64,000 nt of DNA from Mangrovibacterium diazotrophicum. Its GTDB lineage: Bacteria; Bacteroidota; Bacteroidia; Bacteroidales; Prolixibacteraceae. Below the pieces are notes generated by a model. It ran no database searches and had not been told where the DNA came from. It was given only the letters and a program-made list of their open reading frames with translations. The stretch covers positions 3,707,320-3,771,319 of the forward strand of contig NZ_RAPN01000001.1 of NCBI RefSeq assembly GCF_003610535.1. Direction: 5' to 3'. Position 1 is the stretch's first letter, and each line of letters starts with the position of its first letter. Shown here piece by piece: positions 28,301 to 37,117 of the stretch. The position numbers and the translations under genes were made by a program.

Positions 28301-29129
28301 GAGTTTCTTGTTGTGCGGCGTCGGCCAGTTTCAATTCGCAGGTTTGCGGGAAAAGACCGATGATTTTCTTTTTACTTTTCAGTCGGGTCGCTTCGAGTTC
28401 TTCAGTCGTAGGTTTGTAATCATTTTCATAAACCTCGTCATCCGAAAGTGCTCGCTCGGCCCCGTAATACAGGTCGAAGCTGTTGTCGTTGAGGAAATAT
28501 TCGTTGGTGGTGCATTTGTCGGCAGTCAGGTAAAAAACCGATTCCGGGTCAGCGCCCAGATCTCCTTCACGTGAAAAACGCTTATCGGAGGCTGCACCAA
28601 ATGCGAAGAATAGTTTGACATCCTTCGGAACTTTTAGTCCTTCAATTTGGAGGATCATACCGTCGGCGTTGGGTAGGGCCAGTATTTTCAGTTTTAGTTT
28701 GCCTTCACCCATTAGTTTGTCGCTAATGCTGTAGCGCATGCTGCCACTGTTGTAACGGGCTTCAATGCGATCGGCATCTATCAGCCATTTCGACGTTTTG
28801 CCTTTTTGCAGTCCCAGACGAAGCGTGCCTCCCAGCCGTGGCATGTACATGCTGAACTCAGGCAAGTCGCCGGCTTCAACCCTGAATCCGGTATTTGAAC
28901 CGTATAACGAGCGGTTGAAACGCTTGTCTCCATTTACGATCACAAAATCGCCATGATCGGGTGTGTAGCGTAAACTGCGCCCCGTCTCCGACCAATGTTG
29001 CATGGGGATTTGTGCGTCGGCTTTCGATGTCAGCAAAACCAAAATCAAGGCAATAAGCAGAAGCCGGAGCTCCTGCTTACGCAATGATGAACAAACTAAT
29101 AAAAAACTAATCTTCAAAACAGTATTCAA
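25398..29129 (-). CDS. Very large DUF4450 protein with six-hairpin glycosidase-like core
   Basis: The 1243-residue secreted protein opens, after its signal, with a domain I recognise as DUF4450 (WSETGRSLRYTPDHGDFVIVNG). A central (alpha/alpha)-barrel-like region follows (about 350-760; WDGQAFMHGAVAWRMPLNGWRGAYAAD, CIWASDALQYSGG). Several beta-sandwich regions lie toward the C-terminus, ending in a likely carbohydrate-binding module. The activity is unknown to me; other DUF4450-containing proteins occur in Bacteroidota pectin loci. The start is a TTG: 29129 gives the longest frame, but TTG 29084 gives a cleaner signal peptide (RKQELRLLLIALILVLLTSKADAQ). It follows GH2 with an 8-base gap, so translation is probably coupled. 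Confidence 0.8.
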   Translation of the reverse strand: MNTVLKISFLLVCSSLRKQELRLLLIALILVLLTSKADAQIPMQHWSETGRSLRYTPDHGDFVIVNGDKRFNRSLYGSNTGFRVEAGDLPEFSMYMPRLGGTLRLGLQKGKTSKWLIDADRIEARYNSGSMRYSISDKLMGEGKLKLKILALPNADGMILQIEGLKVPKDVKLFFAFGAASDKRFSREGDLGADPESVFYLTADKCTTNEYFLNDNSFDLYYGAERALSDDEVYENDYKPTTEELEATRLKSKKKIIGLFPQTCELKLADAAQQETPNALFESEAKDAPVACGQLELNDNQSEYLLLANPETIEKPNYNELAALFEDAEEARLELANHFKINTPDEYINAAGAALAAAADGVWDGQAFMHGAVAWRMPLNGWRGAYAADWLGWPDRAETHFRGYFKAQYTEPASGPSVPDPKTHLARQKEEVGTALFTDGYISRNPGKISKPHHYDMNLVFISQLLWHYRWTGDTAFIRESWPVLERHLAWEKRNFDANDDGLYDAYCCIWASDALQYSGGAVTYSSAYNYRANLMAAELAPIVGKDPSTYRAEAEKIKAAVNSQLWLPQEGWFAEYKDLLGQQQVHPSAAVWTIYHAIDEGLADPFQAWQSTEYVDREIPRIPIKGEGVPEGFYTISTTNWMPYTWSINNVALAEVLHTALAYWQSGRSAEAFQLTKGSFLDYMFMGSCPGNYGQLSYYDAFRGELYRDFADPIGVASRVFVEGLFGFSPNLLNDKITLKPGWPAEWEYAQMETPYLKVDFKRNRQTDSYKIDNRFGKPLQLNLELTARSAAVQSVKINGKEADWICDTAAIGKPVIVLKTPKAEKYDIEIVWGELPIESITTDSVLAIGDQIQLQTKQAQILHINDPQSVLELLQSNPHNVTAKLKCELGGRSFFVKLQQGKLSWWQPISFELKEPIEFVFDKNQPEDKLEFSVQNNSNHEITGTVLLSGYKQKLKLLAGEKSTLITIPSKYLVAGTNSVAFKTKQGDLTANITNWNIQAKGQMETIPLDGQFNDRVTDIFTEQYTSPRSPYPTLSIPIQGIGDWCSYKEHEEIDDSGLRNAARKTGQIVSQQGIPFATPSAETSNIVFTSQWDVYPESVEIPLNGKASHAYLLMAGSVHHMRINMVNGLVEVDYTDGSSDTLTLKSPNNWWPIEQDYYDDGYAFKLPSARPPRLYLKTGEWHMDSYQILSKNKTIKIEGGAATLLDLPLDPKKELKSLRLRTLSNDLVIGLMGLTLGRVE

Positions 29130-29136
29130 TTTTTAC

Positions 29137-32040
29137 TTATCTCAATCCAAAATAGAAATAGAGGGTGCGGCTAACCGGTTTTTCCATCACATTCAGTTCG
29201 CCGGATGGTCCGAGGTTCCAAGTGTCGTTGCTGATACCCATGGCCAGTTTTGTTCCGATTGGAGGAATGCCGTCCAGGAAGCTAATGTCGCCAGCCGGCA
29301 ATTGCGGATAATTCTCAGGACCTGAAATTCCGTAGAAGCTGAACAAACGAACGAACAGATCCGGCTCCTGCGCGACAACGGTGAATTTACCGTCAACCGT
29401 GTTGAACTCCATCCAGGTAACGTCGGCATAATATCCTTTGAATTGATCGCCCCAGCTGTTTGTCGCCGGCATAATGGTGTTGTACAAACGTTGGTAAACG
29501 TCCAGTTGGCCTCCTTGCAGGCGGTTTTTCCAAACATGCGCAGGACCATCGCCCAGCCATTTGGCACTGATGATGTCCGACTCGGGGAAGCTGAAGGTGA
29601 TACCGGTAAACAGTTGTTTGTCGGCAACCTGGTATTCATAGTTCAGCTCCAACCAGCCGCTGGTGTACATGGTCCAGCTCAGTTTTTTGATGTCGCCGCT
29701 GTAAGTCATTTCCAACACTTGCGCACCTTCGGCCTCGTGATGGCTCACTCCGGCTAATTCAGCGTTTCCGCTAACCAAAACCGGACCATTTCCAAACGGA
29801 ATTGGCAAGCCAAAGTCGTTGGTGACTGTTTGAATTGTGCCATCTTTTTTGCTGAAGGTCACGGCAATTCCTGATGCTTTTAGGATAACTTGCTCGTTGT
29901 TTTCGGTTAGCTCAACTTTTGAGCTCAGACCTGAGTCATCTCCTTTTTGTTGCTCAATCGGCAGGATGTTGTCTTCTTCAACGCCTTGTGCTTTCAGTTC
30001 TTCCAACAGTGCTTTTTCGTCTTCGCCCAGCGATTTCTCTACGAGTTTCAGAACCTCTTTGCGGTTGCCGTTTGTTTTCCAGCTCCAGCAATACAGTTCG
30101 TTTCCGTGTTGGTCGAAGGCGCGCAGGTACAAGCCGTCGTATTTTTTATAGTCTGAAGGCAAGTTCAGTTTCAATTCTCCTTTAGCTACAGGAGCAACAT
30201 CGGGGGCTGTTGCCGTTCCGCTTGCCATCACTTTGTGACCTGCTTCGCGAACTTCGGGTTGTACGAAGTTGACCAGCTCCCATGTGAATTTGCACTCGTT
30301 AAGGTTGGTAAAGTGGAAGCGGTTTTCAACGGCGATTGTTCCGTCGAAATCGCTTGGCAGTTTCTTGAGATCAATTTTTACCGGGCTGTAGATTTGGCGC
30401 AGTGCATAGTAGCTGCCTTCTTTTTCGCGGTGTGGCCCGAGAACGCCGTCGGGAGCATTTACCCGGTTCACATCAATGGCGTTATCCAGGTCGGTGCGAA
30501 CGATACCTTCGTCGGAGAAGTTCCAAATGAAACCGCCGGCACCTAGTTTCGAGTTCCAGTGCAGTTCCCAGAAATCAGCCAAACTGGCCGCGCCGCCACC
30601 ATCGTCCTGGGCATGCAGGAATTCAGTTGGCATGTAAATTAACTTGTCTTCCAGTATTTTTTTCGTGCTGTAGTAGTTTTCGTAGTGGTTGCAGTCGATG
30701 CCGTTGAAATCGTTGCCCGGCTTGTGGTGGGCGTGAATGACAGGGCGTTTCGATGGATCGTAAATATCGAAATCATCGTCCAGCTCTTTGTTGGTTCCGC
30801 CTTCGTTACCGTTGCTCCAGAAAATAATTGATGGGTGGTTTACATCGTGAATTACCATCTCGCGAACCAACTTGCTGCCCGATTCAGTGTCGTACGCATT
30901 TTGCCAGCCAGCCAGTTCATCCAGTACATAAAGACCCAGCGAGTCGCAGATGTTCAGGAAGCTTTTGTCTGGCGGATAGTGAGCGCAACGCACGGCATTC
31001 AGGTTCATTTCCTTCATCAGCTTTACATCGTCAAGGTCGATGCGGGCATTGCTGCAACGGCCGGTTTCGGGCCAGAATACGTGGCGGTTGATCCCTTTGA
31101 TTTTAATTTTCACGCCATTCACATAAATTCCGTCTCCCTGGTGAATCTCGATGGTGCGGAAACCGAATTTTTCCTTCAGTTCGTACTTTGTGGTGTTGCC
31201 TTCTTTCAGGCTAACTTTTACAGAATAACGATTTGGTGTTTCGGCGGTCCAGGTAGCCGGGTTATCAACTTGACAACTCAATGTCACCAATGAGTCTTTC
31301 GGGCTGATTTTCGTTTCGCAGGTTTTCACGACTTTACCGTCAGCATCAATGATTTCGGCGTAAATTGACTGTTTTTTTTGCGCGTTTACCGGGAAAGCAT
31401 CCATGCTGAACGAGCCGTCTGCTTTAGCTGCAATGGCAACGCGTTCGATGTAAGCTTCTTTTGGGAACGCTTCCAAATAAACGGGACGGAAAATACCTCC
31501 GAAGATCCAGTAGTCGGCATAACGTTCGGCACGGTTCACCGAAGCATTTGCCGAGTTTTTATGAACGGTAACTTCCAGTTCGTTTTCACCGGCTTTTAAT
31601 TTGTCGCTAATGTTGTAGCGGAACTGGTAGAACGATCCCTGGTGAATTGGGCCAGCCAACTCGCCGTTAACCTTCACTTCGGTATCGGTCATCGATCCGT
31701 CAAACACGATGAAGATGTCTTTGTCTTTCCAGTTTTCCGGAATGGTAAAGCTGTGTTTGTAGATGCCGGTTTCGTCGGCGAACTTGAATTTTTTACCGTA
31801 GGTGCGGTAGTCTCGACCGTAGTCGTATTCACCAAAACCTTGTTGTTCCCAGTGCGAGGGAACTTCAATCTTTGACCAAACGCCGCTTTTACGACCCGAG
31901 GTGCAATAAAAATCCCAGGTCGCAGTGTTTTCATTGTCAGTGCCGGAAAGAAACATTGTTTCTTTCCGGTCTTGGGCTGACAAATCAATAGTGTAGTTAG
32001 TTAGTAGTAGTAAAAAAGCCAGAAAAAAGTAATTCTTCAT
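29137..32040 (-). CDS. GH2 beta-galactosidase (or related beta-glycosidase)
   Basis: The 967-residue enzyme has a signal peptide (to about residue 22, IDLSAQD) and the GH2 plan: jelly-roll domain (EVPSHWEQQGFG), immunoglobulin-like domains, a TIM barrel, then long C-terminal beta domains as in LacZ. The acid/base is Glu413 in FWSNGNEGG and the nucleophile Glu473 in YMPTEFLH. The C-terminal part resembles the bgaL small-chain domain, so beta-galactosidase is the best guess, matching galactan side chains of rhamnogalacturonan I. Glucuronidase or arabinosidase activity is not excluded. It starts 28 bases after the six-hairpin gene and precedes the DUF4450 gene by 8 bases. Confidence 0.9.
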   Translation of the reverse strand: MKNYFFLAFLLLLTNYTIDLSAQDRKETMFLSGTDNENTATWDFYCTSGRKSGVWSKIEVPSHWEQQGFGEYDYGRDYRTYGKKFKFADETGIYKHSFTIPENWKDKDIFIVFDGSMTDTEVKVNGELAGPIHQGSFYQFRYNISDKLKAGENELEVTVHKNSANASVNRAERYADYWIFGGIFRPVYLEAFPKEAYIERVAIAAKADGSFSMDAFPVNAQKKQSIYAEIIDADGKVVKTCETKISPKDSLVTLSCQVDNPATWTAETPNRYSVKVSLKEGNTTKYELKEKFGFRTIEIHQGDGIYVNGVKIKIKGINRHVFWPETGRCSNARIDLDDVKLMKEMNLNAVRCAHYPPDKSFLNICDSLGLYVLDELAGWQNAYDTESGSKLVREMVIHDVNHPSIIFWSNGNEGGTNKELDDDFDIYDPSKRPVIHAHHKPGNDFNGIDCNHYENYYSTKKILEDKLIYMPTEFLHAQDDGGGAASLADFWELHWNSKLGAGGFIWNFSDEGIVRTDLDNAIDVNRVNAPDGVLGPHREKEGSYYALRQIYSPVKIDLKKLPSDFDGTIAVENRFHFTNLNECKFTWELVNFVQPEVREAGHKVMASGTATAPDVAPVAKGELKLNLPSDYKKYDGLYLRAFDQHGNELYCWSWKTNGNRKEVLKLVEKSLGEDEKALLEELKAQGVEEDNILPIEQQKGDDSGLSSKVELTENNEQVILKASGIAVTFSKKDGTIQTVTNDFGLPIPFGNGPVLVSGNAELAGVSHHEAEGAQVLEMTYSGDIKKLSWTMYTSGWLELNYEYQVADKQLFTGITFSFPESDIISAKWLGDGPAHVWKNRLQGGQLDVYQRLYNTIMPATNSWGDQFKGYYADVTWMEFNTVDGKFTVVAQEPDLFVRLFSFYGISGPENYPQLPAGDISFLDGIPPIGTKLAMGISNDTWNLGPSGELNVMEKPVSRTLYFYFGLR

Positions 32041-32068
32041 TTTTAGTTTTTGTTTTCGTTGAACATGG

Positions 32069-34216
32069 TTAAAACATCGGGTTCAGACCTTCCCATTTTA
32101 CATCCCACTTCCCGTCTTTTGGGAAACCCGGATTATTCTCAGTGCATCCATCCCAGCCGGCACACATCATCGCGATGGTTGTCAGGAACCCGCCGTTACC
32201 GGGCAGGTAAACGCGCAAACGCTCGCTTTGGTAGTTGTGTCCGTTTTTGAGGTACGTATTTTTTTGAACGTCTTTTAATAAGAATTCGAGTGCCAGTTCG
32301 GGTTCGCCCAGACGTACTGCCGACATGGCAGCCATCGGGTAATCCCAGCCCCAGGTTGAAGGCCAGTCCCAGCGTTCGGCAATCACATGCATGGTTTTGC
32401 GCGTCACTTCGGGATCAATTTTATCCCAGGCCGGCAGGATTCCGTAAGCACCCAAAACAACCGGGTGGTCTTCCATCAACTCCATATTGGTGTAAGAATC
32501 GGTTGCACCTTGAATGCCGAGGTAAACGCCATCGGCCTGATCGGGTTTCGCAAGTTTTAGCCGAACGTCTTCCCATTTGTCATCCTTCGTTTCGCCGGCA
32601 CGTTCTTTCCACTCGTTGGCAACGGTGAGTGCCCAATGCCAATAGGCCAGTTCGAAGGGGGGATTTTCGGTCGATTCGCGCGGCCAGTGCTCCTGGGCCG
32701 GAATTAATGGCGGTTCGAGGTTGTATTGTTGCTGTTCCTCGCTCCAGACGGGGAAATCAGCCATGAAATCAGCCGTTGCGAATACAAGCCTTTTGAATGC
32801 GTTAATGGTCTCTTCGCTCGGATTTGCTCGATACATTTGCTCGGCAAACCAAATGATGTGCGGTTGTTGCCAAATGAGGTATGAACCAACCGAAGAAGGA
32901 CTGTTTTCACCGTCCGGTCCGATCATTTTTGGCCAGCGCACACCTTTGTATCCTTGGTCTTTTGCCGTTTGAAGAGACTTGTCATATATTTTGTTGTAGT
33001 AGTTCATTTGTTCGAGCATGTACTCAGGGCGGTTCCACTGCGCAAAATGAGCAATGTGCCACCAGTGCATTTCCAGGTGGAATTTGCCGTACCAACTGTT
33101 GTAGGTCAAGCCGGTCTCCGCAGGAGGCAGATTTCCGGAACTTTGAATCTGGATCAGGTATTGCGAAAGTACTGTTCTGCGTTCCAGTTCTTTGGCCCGT
33201 GGATCGCTACAAGCTGAGAAATCAACAGCGCCGCCTGATTGCCAGAAAGCCGGCCATTTTTGCTCGTTGTTGGCTTTGGTTGCGGAAAAATCAGCAACTG
33301 TCTCGTTTCCCAACTCCGAGGCAAACAGGCAGTTTACTTCCAGGCTTTCTCCCGTGGCAGGTTGAAGAACAAAAGTGTGCGGTTCAGCTTCTGCTAATTC
33401 TGCATCGCCGGTCCAGTTTAGAGCAACTTCGTAACTGTCGGTATCCAGCTGTCGGTGGATTTTGGCTTGGTTGCCCGTATTTTCTTCTAGCACAGACTGG
33501 TGAATGCCAGGTGAGTTGAAATCGTAGCCGGCGTGCGTGTTTTCGGCTACTGCTGCAGGGAATTTCCATTGAACGGCTAACTGGCCTTTTGCAATTAATG
33601 GCGATTCAATTTGCGCCGAAATTTGGTCCTGATCCTGATTGCAGTAGGTCTCAACCGTCACAGGTTCACCTTCGAATTCAAAGTTACTGGTAATTTTGCC
33701 GGTCCACATATCGAGCTCGTGACGTGCATTTTTGATATCGCCGATGACAGCCGACGTGCCGTCTGCTTTCGTCAGTTTCAGCCCAATCATTCCGAGGTGA
33801 AGACGCTGCGGGTTTTCACGGAAATAATTGCAGGCTGCATTAGCCCGTGGGTTATCTTTCAACTGGTGGCGGTAGGGAACTTCCCGACCCTGAACATCCC
33901 AGTATTTCAAGGTTTCCGACCATTGGTAATTTTCGGTATTCGGATTAGTGTGCCATCCCCAGTTGCTCTGCGTTCCCAGTGGCACCCCGTTTTCGTATTC
34001 GTCATAAAATGTTTGCAAACCCGTGAGGTCGGTGGTAAAGGCGAAATTGCCGTTTCCAACTGAAAGGCTTGCCAGAGAGTCGAATCCTTCAACGGTCACA
34101 TTGTTGCGGGTTACCAACGCGTGGCGGTCGATCTTGGCGACTGGTTTTTCAGCGCAGCCAAAAGCTGCGAAGATCAAAGCCAGTGCCGCGATTTTTATGG
34201 TTTTTATTTTAATCAT
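32069..34216 (-). CDS. Unclassified six-hairpin glycosidase-like lipoprotein
   Basis: The 715-residue lipoprotein (AAFGC, Cys21) has an N-terminal beta domain with SLASLSVGNGNFAFTTDLTGLQTF and PLGTQSNWGWH, then an (alpha/alpha)6-like barrel (HLEMHWWHIAHFAQWNRPEYML, KGVRWPKMIGPDGENSPS, WDWPSTWGWDYPMAAMSAVRLG). The layout is like GH65/GH95 enzymes, but the motifs match neither closely; I know it only as a widespread uncharacterised family. Candidate catalytic acids are Glu in FHLEMHWWH and Glu/Asp in the RWPKMIGPDGE loop. The start is 1 base after the GH106 stop, so translation is almost surely coupled. Function is inferred only from the locus. Confidence 0.75.
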   Translation of the reverse strand: MIKIKTIKIAALALIFAAFGCAEKPVAKIDRHALVTRNNVTVEGFDSLASLSVGNGNFAFTTDLTGLQTFYDEYENGVPLGTQSNWGWHTNPNTENYQWSETLKYWDVQGREVPYRHQLKDNPRANAACNYFRENPQRLHLGMIGLKLTKADGTSAVIGDIKNARHELDMWTGKITSNFEFEGEPVTVETYCNQDQDQISAQIESPLIAKGQLAVQWKFPAAVAENTHAGYDFNSPGIHQSVLEENTGNQAKIHRQLDTDSYEVALNWTGDAELAEAEPHTFVLQPATGESLEVNCLFASELGNETVADFSATKANNEQKWPAFWQSGGAVDFSACSDPRAKELERRTVLSQYLIQIQSSGNLPPAETGLTYNSWYGKFHLEMHWWHIAHFAQWNRPEYMLEQMNYYNKIYDKSLQTAKDQGYKGVRWPKMIGPDGENSPSSVGSYLIWQQPHIIWFAEQMYRANPSEETINAFKRLVFATADFMADFPVWSEEQQQYNLEPPLIPAQEHWPRESTENPPFELAYWHWALTVANEWKERAGETKDDKWEDVRLKLAKPDQADGVYLGIQGATDSYTNMELMEDHPVVLGAYGILPAWDKIDPEVTRKTMHVIAERWDWPSTWGWDYPMAAMSAVRLGEPELALEFLLKDVQKNTYLKNGHNYQSERLRVYLPGNGGFLTTIAMMCAGWDGCTENNPGFPKDGKWDVKWEGLNPMF

Positions 34217-34217
34217 C

Positions 34218-37076
34218 TTAGTTTATGGTTTTCGTTTGCAATGGTGTTAGTGAAATCGGGCCAACTAATCCGGAAGGAAGCGGTTCCCAGGATGCTGCAG
34301 TAAACAACCCGTCAGCACCGCGGTTTTCGCGCTCGTGAGCCGCGAAATTGGTATTGTAAAATTTCTTGTATTGTCCGCCTTCTTTGTCCATTTCAATCAT
34401 GCGGTTTGCCATGAGGTTCGACACGCGGATTTCCAATTCGTTGCTGTCTTTCAGTTTTTCAGAAGGAATGACCAGGCTGTAAGATGGTCCGTAAAGTGTC
34501 TGCAACTCTTCACCGTTCAAGATAACTTTAGCCGATTGGTACACTTCTCCCAAATCCAAACGGTAGCCAGCGGCCGTTTCTGAAGGTTTTGAAAATTGTG
34601 TTTTATAGGCGGCTGTTCCGGAGAACACTTTCAGCTCGTCTGAAATCTCGGGCCATGATTGCAATTTTTCAGTGGTGAATGTCGGCGGTAGACTTGGCCC
34701 TCCGTGAATGAATGAAACGGTCCATTCTCCTGCCAATTCAGTTTTATTCTCGTTTTGCTCGTAAACCGGATAGTTGTCCAGATCGAAGCTGTAGGGGTAC
34801 CATTGTAAAATCAAGGTTTCGCCCGGTTGTAGCTGAAGATAGACTTCCGATTGGCTGTCCGATAATTTTTTCACCTCTGCTTTGCCAATCGCACGGTTCA
34901 TCGGGTTGAACCAGGCGGCTTCTTCGCCGGATGATTCGATTTTCACCCATTGATCGATGGCTTTGTCGGTCCAGTTGCAGATGAAATAGGCTGTTCCTTC
35001 CAGGCGTTCAACACGGCTGAACCATAATCCGAGTGAGGCCATCTCTTCCGGATAAACCGAGCGGCGTTTCAACATGGACGAAATATCCGAGCAGCAGATG
35101 AAGAATCCGTTTCCAACGCGGGCCACTTCCATGTCATTTTCTTCCTGGAATTCGATGGAGGCGATCAGTTCATCGTAGGATTTTTGGCGTTCCTTGAGAT
35201 CTGCAACTCCTGGAACATCCATAGGCAGTTTGCTCTCAAAAATAATGGTTGCACCACCTTCCGCCAGTGCTTTCAATTTTTTCATGCTTTGCAGTGGAAT
35301 GTACTCACAGGTAGGGATCAATATCGTTTTGTAAGTTGCCCCTTTCGCTTTGATTAAATCTTTTTCCCCGGAGAGTGTTTGTATCTGGCGGTCGGAAATA
35401 TAATCGAAAGTGTAGCCTTGGCTCAGCAGCGATTGGCTTAGCTCTTTGGTCAATTCTTCGGTATGCATGCCGAAGTGGCGAAGCATGCTTCTGCCGCGTT
35501 CCGACCAGGCATCGTAGATCGGGAAGTACAGCAACAGATCGTTGTCGGGGGCAGCGTGTTGCAGGAATGACTGACTGTTGGTGACGTACTGGTTGAGGCT
35601 TTTTAAATCGGGCCACCAGGAGTTTGTGGGTGCGTAATGAACCGCTGCGTAGAACATCCATCCGGGGAACGGATCGTTGATGGGTGAATAGGGTGTTCCG
35701 TGATAGACGATGTGGTTGACGCCGTTGGCCAGGTAGCGGTCGAAGTTTTGTTTCGACTTGGATAGTGTGGCTAAAAAGTGATCGTCGAGCCAGGTTGCGG
35801 CTTCGCAGGCGATCAGCGGTTTCCCGCTAACGTGTCCGGCAGAGGTTGCCATTTTGATGCGCATGGGGTCGGTACCTTCTGTTTCCGGAATTCCGCTGGC
35901 TTCATACAAATCAAGAATGGCGGCAGGTGAACCGTGTGCCTGGTTGCGGATCAGTGCATTGTGCGATTTTGCCCAATCGGCCCAAACGTTGGTAAAACGG
36001 GTGAGCAGCAAATCGGATATTGTTTCGCGGTAGTCACACATCACGCGGCTATTCATTTCTTCCGAGTCCTTGCCGAACAGTGCTGGCAAGTCTTCGCGTA
36101 AATCGTAGCCACGCAAGGTCTTGAATTCATCAAAGAATTTTGGTGTCCAATCTGCCTCTCCGTTAGCGTCGTCCACTTCATACGAATCGTTGAAGAAGGC
36201 TCTCAAACCGGAAAGATTGTGCCCGGTAGCTGTTGAGTCGTAGAAAGCCAGAAAATCTTTGGCTGCTTTTTCTGAGAAATGGTCAATCACATTACCTTCT
36301 CCGCCTTTGCCGGCGCGTTCAACCATTTTGCCATGCCAACCTTCAAAAACAGCATACAAATCCCAATCTCCTTCGGGGGCTGTCCAGTCGAGTTGTCCGT
36401 TGGCATCTACTTTGTCGGTCAGGTCGATAACATCTCCCTGATTGCTGTATGCCATGAGGGTTTGCAGCGGAAGCGGCTTTTGGAAGCGAACCTGGTCAAG
36501 TGCCATTTCCTGCAAGTTGGTGTTGCTACTGATCGGGAATTTAATGTCTTCCAGTTTCAACTTGGTTCCAACAGTACGTAAAATCGGTTTCTGGATGAAT
36601 TCAACTTTTTCAGTCAATTTACGACCGCGCTTTACATGATATTGTTTGTAAGCGACGTATTTGCAGGCATCGTCTGCTTGAATCCAGCGGCCACCAAAGG
36701 GCCAGCCGGATGCGTTGGCCAGGTCGATTCCCAGGTCCAGTCGCTTTCCTTCCTGCAAGGTATGTTCGAACATGTCCATCCATTCGTTAGACTGGAAGCT
36801 CAAGTCCTGATCTTCGAAACCTTTCACACCATAGATGGGGGTTATTTCCAGTCCACCGAACCCGGCTTCGTGCAGTTGTTCCATGTTGTCGGTTAGATCT
36901 TTGGCATTCACTGCGCTTCCGTGCCACCACCAGCGGGTCCACGGGTGGGTTTCGTTTGTTGTTGAGGGCCAGCTCGGAGCAGGTCCTTTTTTCGGGGAGT
37001 GGCAGCTGCTCAAAAAAACTACGGCCAATACCAACGGTAAAAAGAATTGTCGATATCGCATTAGTCGTGTTTTCAT
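34218..37076 (-). CDS. GH106 alpha-L-rhamnosidase lipoprotein
   Basis: The 952-residue lipoprotein (VFLSSC, Cys25) has the GH106 hallmarks: PWTRWWWHGSAVNAKDLTDNMEQLHEAGFGGLEITPIYG at the start of the TIM barrel, then LGIDLANASGWPFGGRWI and NDSYEVDDANGEADWTPKFFDEF. The C-terminal half has beta-sandwich domains, one resembling a carbohydrate-binding or GH2-like sandwich (YKTQFSKP...YRLDLGEVYQSAKVILNG). It should release alpha-linked L-rhamnose from rhamnogalacturonan fragments. It is second in the operon behind PL22 (41-base gap) and abuts the six-hairpin gene. Confidence 0.92.
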   Translation of the reverse strand: MKTRLMRYRQFFLPLVLAVVFLSSCHSPKKGPAPSWPSTTNETHPWTRWWWHGSAVNAKDLTDNMEQLHEAGFGGLEITPIYGVKGFEDQDLSFQSNEWMDMFEHTLQEGKRLDLGIDLANASGWPFGGRWIQADDACKYVAYKQYHVKRGRKLTEKVEFIQKPILRTVGTKLKLEDIKFPISSNTNLQEMALDQVRFQKPLPLQTLMAYSNQGDVIDLTDKVDANGQLDWTAPEGDWDLYAVFEGWHGKMVERAGKGGEGNVIDHFSEKAAKDFLAFYDSTATGHNLSGLRAFFNDSYEVDDANGEADWTPKFFDEFKTLRGYDLREDLPALFGKDSEEMNSRVMCDYRETISDLLLTRFTNVWADWAKSHNALIRNQAHGSPAAILDLYEASGIPETEGTDPMRIKMATSAGHVSGKPLIACEAATWLDDHFLATLSKSKQNFDRYLANGVNHIVYHGTPYSPINDPFPGWMFYAAVHYAPTNSWWPDLKSLNQYVTNSQSFLQHAAPDNDLLLYFPIYDAWSERGRSMLRHFGMHTEELTKELSQSLLSQGYTFDYISDRQIQTLSGEKDLIKAKGATYKTILIPTCEYIPLQSMKKLKALAEGGATIIFESKLPMDVPGVADLKERQKSYDELIASIEFQEENDMEVARVGNGFFICCSDISSMLKRRSVYPEEMASLGLWFSRVERLEGTAYFICNWTDKAIDQWVKIESSGEEAAWFNPMNRAIGKAEVKKLSDSQSEVYLQLQPGETLILQWYPYSFDLDNYPVYEQNENKTELAGEWTVSFIHGGPSLPPTFTTEKLQSWPEISDELKVFSGTAAYKTQFSKPSETAAGYRLDLGEVYQSAKVILNGEELQTLYGPSYSLVIPSEKLKDSNELEIRVSNLMANRMIEMDKEGGQYKKFYNTNFAAHERENRGADGLFTAASWEPLPSGLVGPISLTPLQTKTIN

Positions 37077-37117
37077 TTTAATTCGTTCTAAGGTTATTGG
37101 GATTTAGGTTTTATTCG

